From Methylopila sp. 73B (GTDB lineage Bacteria > Pseudomonadota > Alphaproteobacteria > Rhizobiales > Methylopilaceae): DNA of 64,000 bases. The notes under the pieces are model-generated. The model had not been told where the DNA came from. It worked only from the letters and a program-made list of their open reading frames with translations, and did no database searches. A program made the translations under genes and the position numbers. Of this stretch, positions 62,131 to 64,000 are shown in pieces. Where the stretch lies: the NCBI RefSeq assembly GCF_000526315.1, contig NZ_JAFV01000001.1:2108001-2172000 (forward strand), read 5' to 3'. Positions within the stretch are counted from its first letter, which is position 1; each line of letters opens with the position of its first letter.

Positions 62131-63570
62131 TCACGCGGAGGCCGTTTCGGCAGTTCGCTGCTGCACGACCTCGGCGAACGATTGCCCCGTCTGCTCGAGA
62201 ACGGCTCTGCGGCCGGTCAGCGTCTGATACCGCTCCAAGATCACGGCCACATAAAGGGGGTCGATTTCCACACCTCGACAAATGCGCCCGGTCTGCTCGG
62301 CGGCGATCAGGGTACTGCCCGAGCCGAGGAAGGGATCAATCACAATCTCCCCTCGATCGGTGAGATCAAGAAGCGCCTCCTCGAGCATCACCACGGGCTT
62401 GACGGTCGGATGGTGTTGAAGCCCGCGCTGCGCCTCGGAGCCGACCGTCGACGCCCCTGGGTACGTCCAGAGGTTTGATCTCCAACGACCTTTACGGCCA
62501 AGATCAATATTGTTTTTGTGCGGCGCATCACCCTTCTTGAACAGTGGTAGAAGCTCATGCTGAGAGCGATAGAGGCTACCCATGCCCGCGTTCGTCTTCG
62601 CCCAAACAATTAAATTTAGCTGAGACAGGCCGATCTGCGCAGCCGCGGCCGACACAGAACTGAGACCGCGCCAGTCGATATACGTGCCAAGAACACCGCC
62701 ATCGAGGAGATATTCCGTAACGGCCGCAATCCACTGTTCGTTGAACTCACCAAACTGAACGTCGCTCATCTCGCCGCTCGCCATCGCGAACTCGCGGTGG
62801 TCGCCGCCCGTGACATGGCCAGAGATTTTTACGTTGTAAGGCTGGTCTGTGAAGACGAACCGCGCTCGAGCTCCGGCCATGAGCGCGCTCAGCACGGCCT
62901 TGTCGCGCGCATCTCCGCAGATCACACGATGGTCGCCGAGGAGATAGACGTCTCCCACTCTTACGACCGGCTTGGCGTCCGCCGTCGGAGCAAGCGGCCC
63001 CACCTCGGTTGCGTCCGGCGTAGGGTCGGCGAGGATGGCGTCGATCTCAAAGCTCTCGAATCCTGAGACTTCGATCGGCGACTCGTCGATGATCAACTCC
63101 TCAAGCTCGAGTCGCAGTTCCTCAAGATCCCACCGGCCTTTCTCTTGGAGCCGGTTCACGGCCACGCGCAGCAGCTTGCGCTCCGCCGCGCTCAGATGAT
63201 CCGCGACGACGCAGGGGATCGTCGGCAGACCAAGCGCCTTCGCCGCCTCGACACGGACGGCCCCGTCCATGATGACGCCGGCCTTGTCGATGATGACCGG
63301 CGCGGTGAACCCTAACACCGTGATCGAGTTCGCGACGTCGCGAACATGGCCCGGTTCGATCATACGGACATTGCGCTTCGGCGCCCGAAGCGCGCTCGGA
63401 TCGCGGTCGACCAGGGCGAGCTGGGGGAGCAGGTCGTTGCGGGGGCGCGCCTCGGCCGCGGACGCCCTCGACACCGCCTTCACGTCCGCACGACGCGCGA
63501 CGTCCTTCGCGAGGAGCGCCTCGCGGACCGTGCCCGGCGCGGCGTCCGAGCCTTGAGTCTTACGTGCCAC
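62131..63570 (-). CDS. ParB-like nuclease domain fused to a beta-class DNA methyltransferase
   Basis: 479 residues from the GTG at 63570 (GGGAGAG upstream; a longer frame from 63606 is unlikely). Residues about 45-140 are a ParB/Spo0J-like domain (VDRDPSALRAPKRNVRMIEP ... GFTAPVIIDKAG). About 200-460 is an N6-adenine/N4-cytosine methyltransferase: motif IV TDQPYN comes before motif I DPFLGSGSTLIAAEQTGR, the beta-class order of CcrM. Motif IV is DQPY rather than the usual DPPY. Such fusions are common in prophages and integrative elements. A DUF5681-like gene lies upstream on the same strand. No restriction enzyme is nearby. Confidence 0.88.
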   Translation of the reverse strand: MARKTQGSDAAPGTVREALLAKDVARRADVKAVSRASAAEARPRNDLLPQLALVDRDPSALRAPKRNVRMIEPGHVRDVANSITVLGFTAPVIIDKAGVIMDGAVRVEAAKALGLPTIPCVVADHLSAAERKLLRVAVNRLQEKGRWDLEELRLELEELIIDESPIEVSGFESFEIDAILADPTPDATEVGPLAPTADAKPVVRVGDVYLLGDHRVICGDARDKAVLSALMAGARARFVFTDQPYNVKISGHVTGGDHREFAMASGEMSDVQFGEFNEQWIAAVTEYLLDGGVLGTYIDWRGLSSVSAAAAQIGLSQLNLIVWAKTNAGMGSLYRSQHELLPLFKKGDAPHKNNIDLGRKGRWRSNLWTYPGASTVGSEAQRGLQHHPTVKPVVMLEEALLDLTDRGEIVIDPFLGSGSTLIAAEQTGRICRGVEIDPLYVAVILERYQTLTGRRAVLEQTGQSFAEVVQQRTAETASA

Positions 63571-63632
63571 AGGATCTCTCCCTAGCGAACGGGTGTATCT
63601 GCACAAGAGCTCTCAGGAAGCGCGTCCCGCAC

Positions 63633-64000
63633 TCAGGTCGCGGCCAGAGCGTCCGCCGAAAAGCCGTTGCGCTTGAGGATGGCTCTCTTCAGGCTGTCCC
63701 AAACGTCGGGGATCATCGCCCTGATCGCTTCTCTAGCCAGTTCGAGGAGCTCCTCGTGCTTAGCGGTCGTCCACAAAGCGCGCCGCCGCCGACGGCGCTT
63801 TCTTGGCGGGGACAACAACCCTTTGTCGTCGAGCATCACGATCAGGTCGCGAAGCAGGCGCCTTGCAGCCGGCTCTCCCTTGATCGCCTGCTGGCACAGC
63901 TGCAGGCAGGCGACATAAGCGGTCGTCTTGGGAACCGGGACACCGTCCACGGTCAGAGGGATGAACCTGAGCAGGCTATGCCGGAAGGCGCTCCACGCGT
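63633..64000 (-). CDS. DUF5681-like protein, start beyond window edge
   Basis: The frame is open to the window edge (about 121 residues visible; an internal GTG at 63950 is not needed). FRHSLLRFIPLTVDGVPVPK, AYVACLQLCQQAIKGEPAAR and a basic stretch (PPRKRRRRRR) resemble the C-terminal part of DUF5681 proteins, which often lie beside ParB-methyltransferase fusions in prophage-like regions. It probably forms a unit with the methyltransferase 62 bases downstream. Confidence 0.6.
   Translation of the reverse strand, partial: AWSAFRHSLLRFIPLTVDGVPVPKTTAYVACLQLCQQAIKGEPAARRLLRDLIVMLDDKGLLSPPRKRRRRRRALWTTAKHEELLELAREAIRAMIPDVWDSLKRAILKRNGFSADALAAT

Noticed and set aside
1-64000. CRISPR arrays, rRNA or phage structural genes
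   Set aside because: No regularly spaced short repeats, rRNA-like segments or capsid/tail genes were seen; the ParB-methyltransferase and DUF5681-like genes alone do not make a prophage.

Overview
This window (about 65% GC, dense genes, Irr-like iron boxes, FecI/FecR modules, a PhaC-like/Pta/AckA/FabI cluster, RhtA/RhtX-like uptake) looks like a chromosomal or large-replicon segment of an alphaproteobacterium of the Hyphomicrobiales type. The genus cannot be fixed from the sequence alone. I see no rRNA or tRNA genes and no CRISPR array.

Layout. 1-4668 (minus): a tripartite RbbA/YhiH-like exporter (HlyD adaptor, double-ATPase/permease fusion, second permease cut by the window edge), divergent from a TetR regulator at 4845. 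4845-10855 (plus): TetR, PhaC-like synthase, MaoC-Pta fusion, AckA, FabI and a 68-residue membrane protein, a tightly coupled acyl-CoA/PHA operon. 10873-60941: about 50 kb bounded by two directly repeated ~520 bp XRE-regulator cassettes. This is an iron-acquisition island heavily remodelled by IS3, IS5, IS21, IS481 and IS1182 family elements. 60952-64000: a SHOCT/DUF2511-like protein, a small secreted protein, a ParB-MTase fusion and a DUF5681-like protein running off the edge.

Inside the island are three FecI-FecR-STN-receptor signalling modules: (1) 15272-23048 with FhuD, FhuB and FhuF (hydroxamate-type uptake); (2) 25593-31401 with a heme-type receptor, heme oxygenase and TonB; (3) 49297-56239 with FhuD and FhuB, followed by a large-subunit catalase. 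A fourth uptake unit (34279-39029) is AraC regulator, RhtA/IutA-type receptor and RhtX/FptX-type permease. It lies next to wreckage of an older siderophore locus (FecCD permease fragment, siderophore-interacting reductase pseudogene, copper ATPase fragment). Neither FhuDB set has its own ATPase gene here. Candidate Irr/ICE-type boxes precede fecI-1, fecI-3 and the RhtA-type receptor.

Between the iron modules sits an unrelated operon (39278-45378): a GntR regulator, an NMT1/SsuABC-type importer, an arylmalonate-decarboxylase/maleate-isomerase-like protein lacking the usual first cysteine, a sugar-nucleotide-type epimerase and an SDR dehydrogenase. It is tightly overlapped and its substrate is unknown, which makes it the best candidate for an undescribed pathway in this window. 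An RTX-repeat protein and a frameshifted DUF4166 gene follow it.
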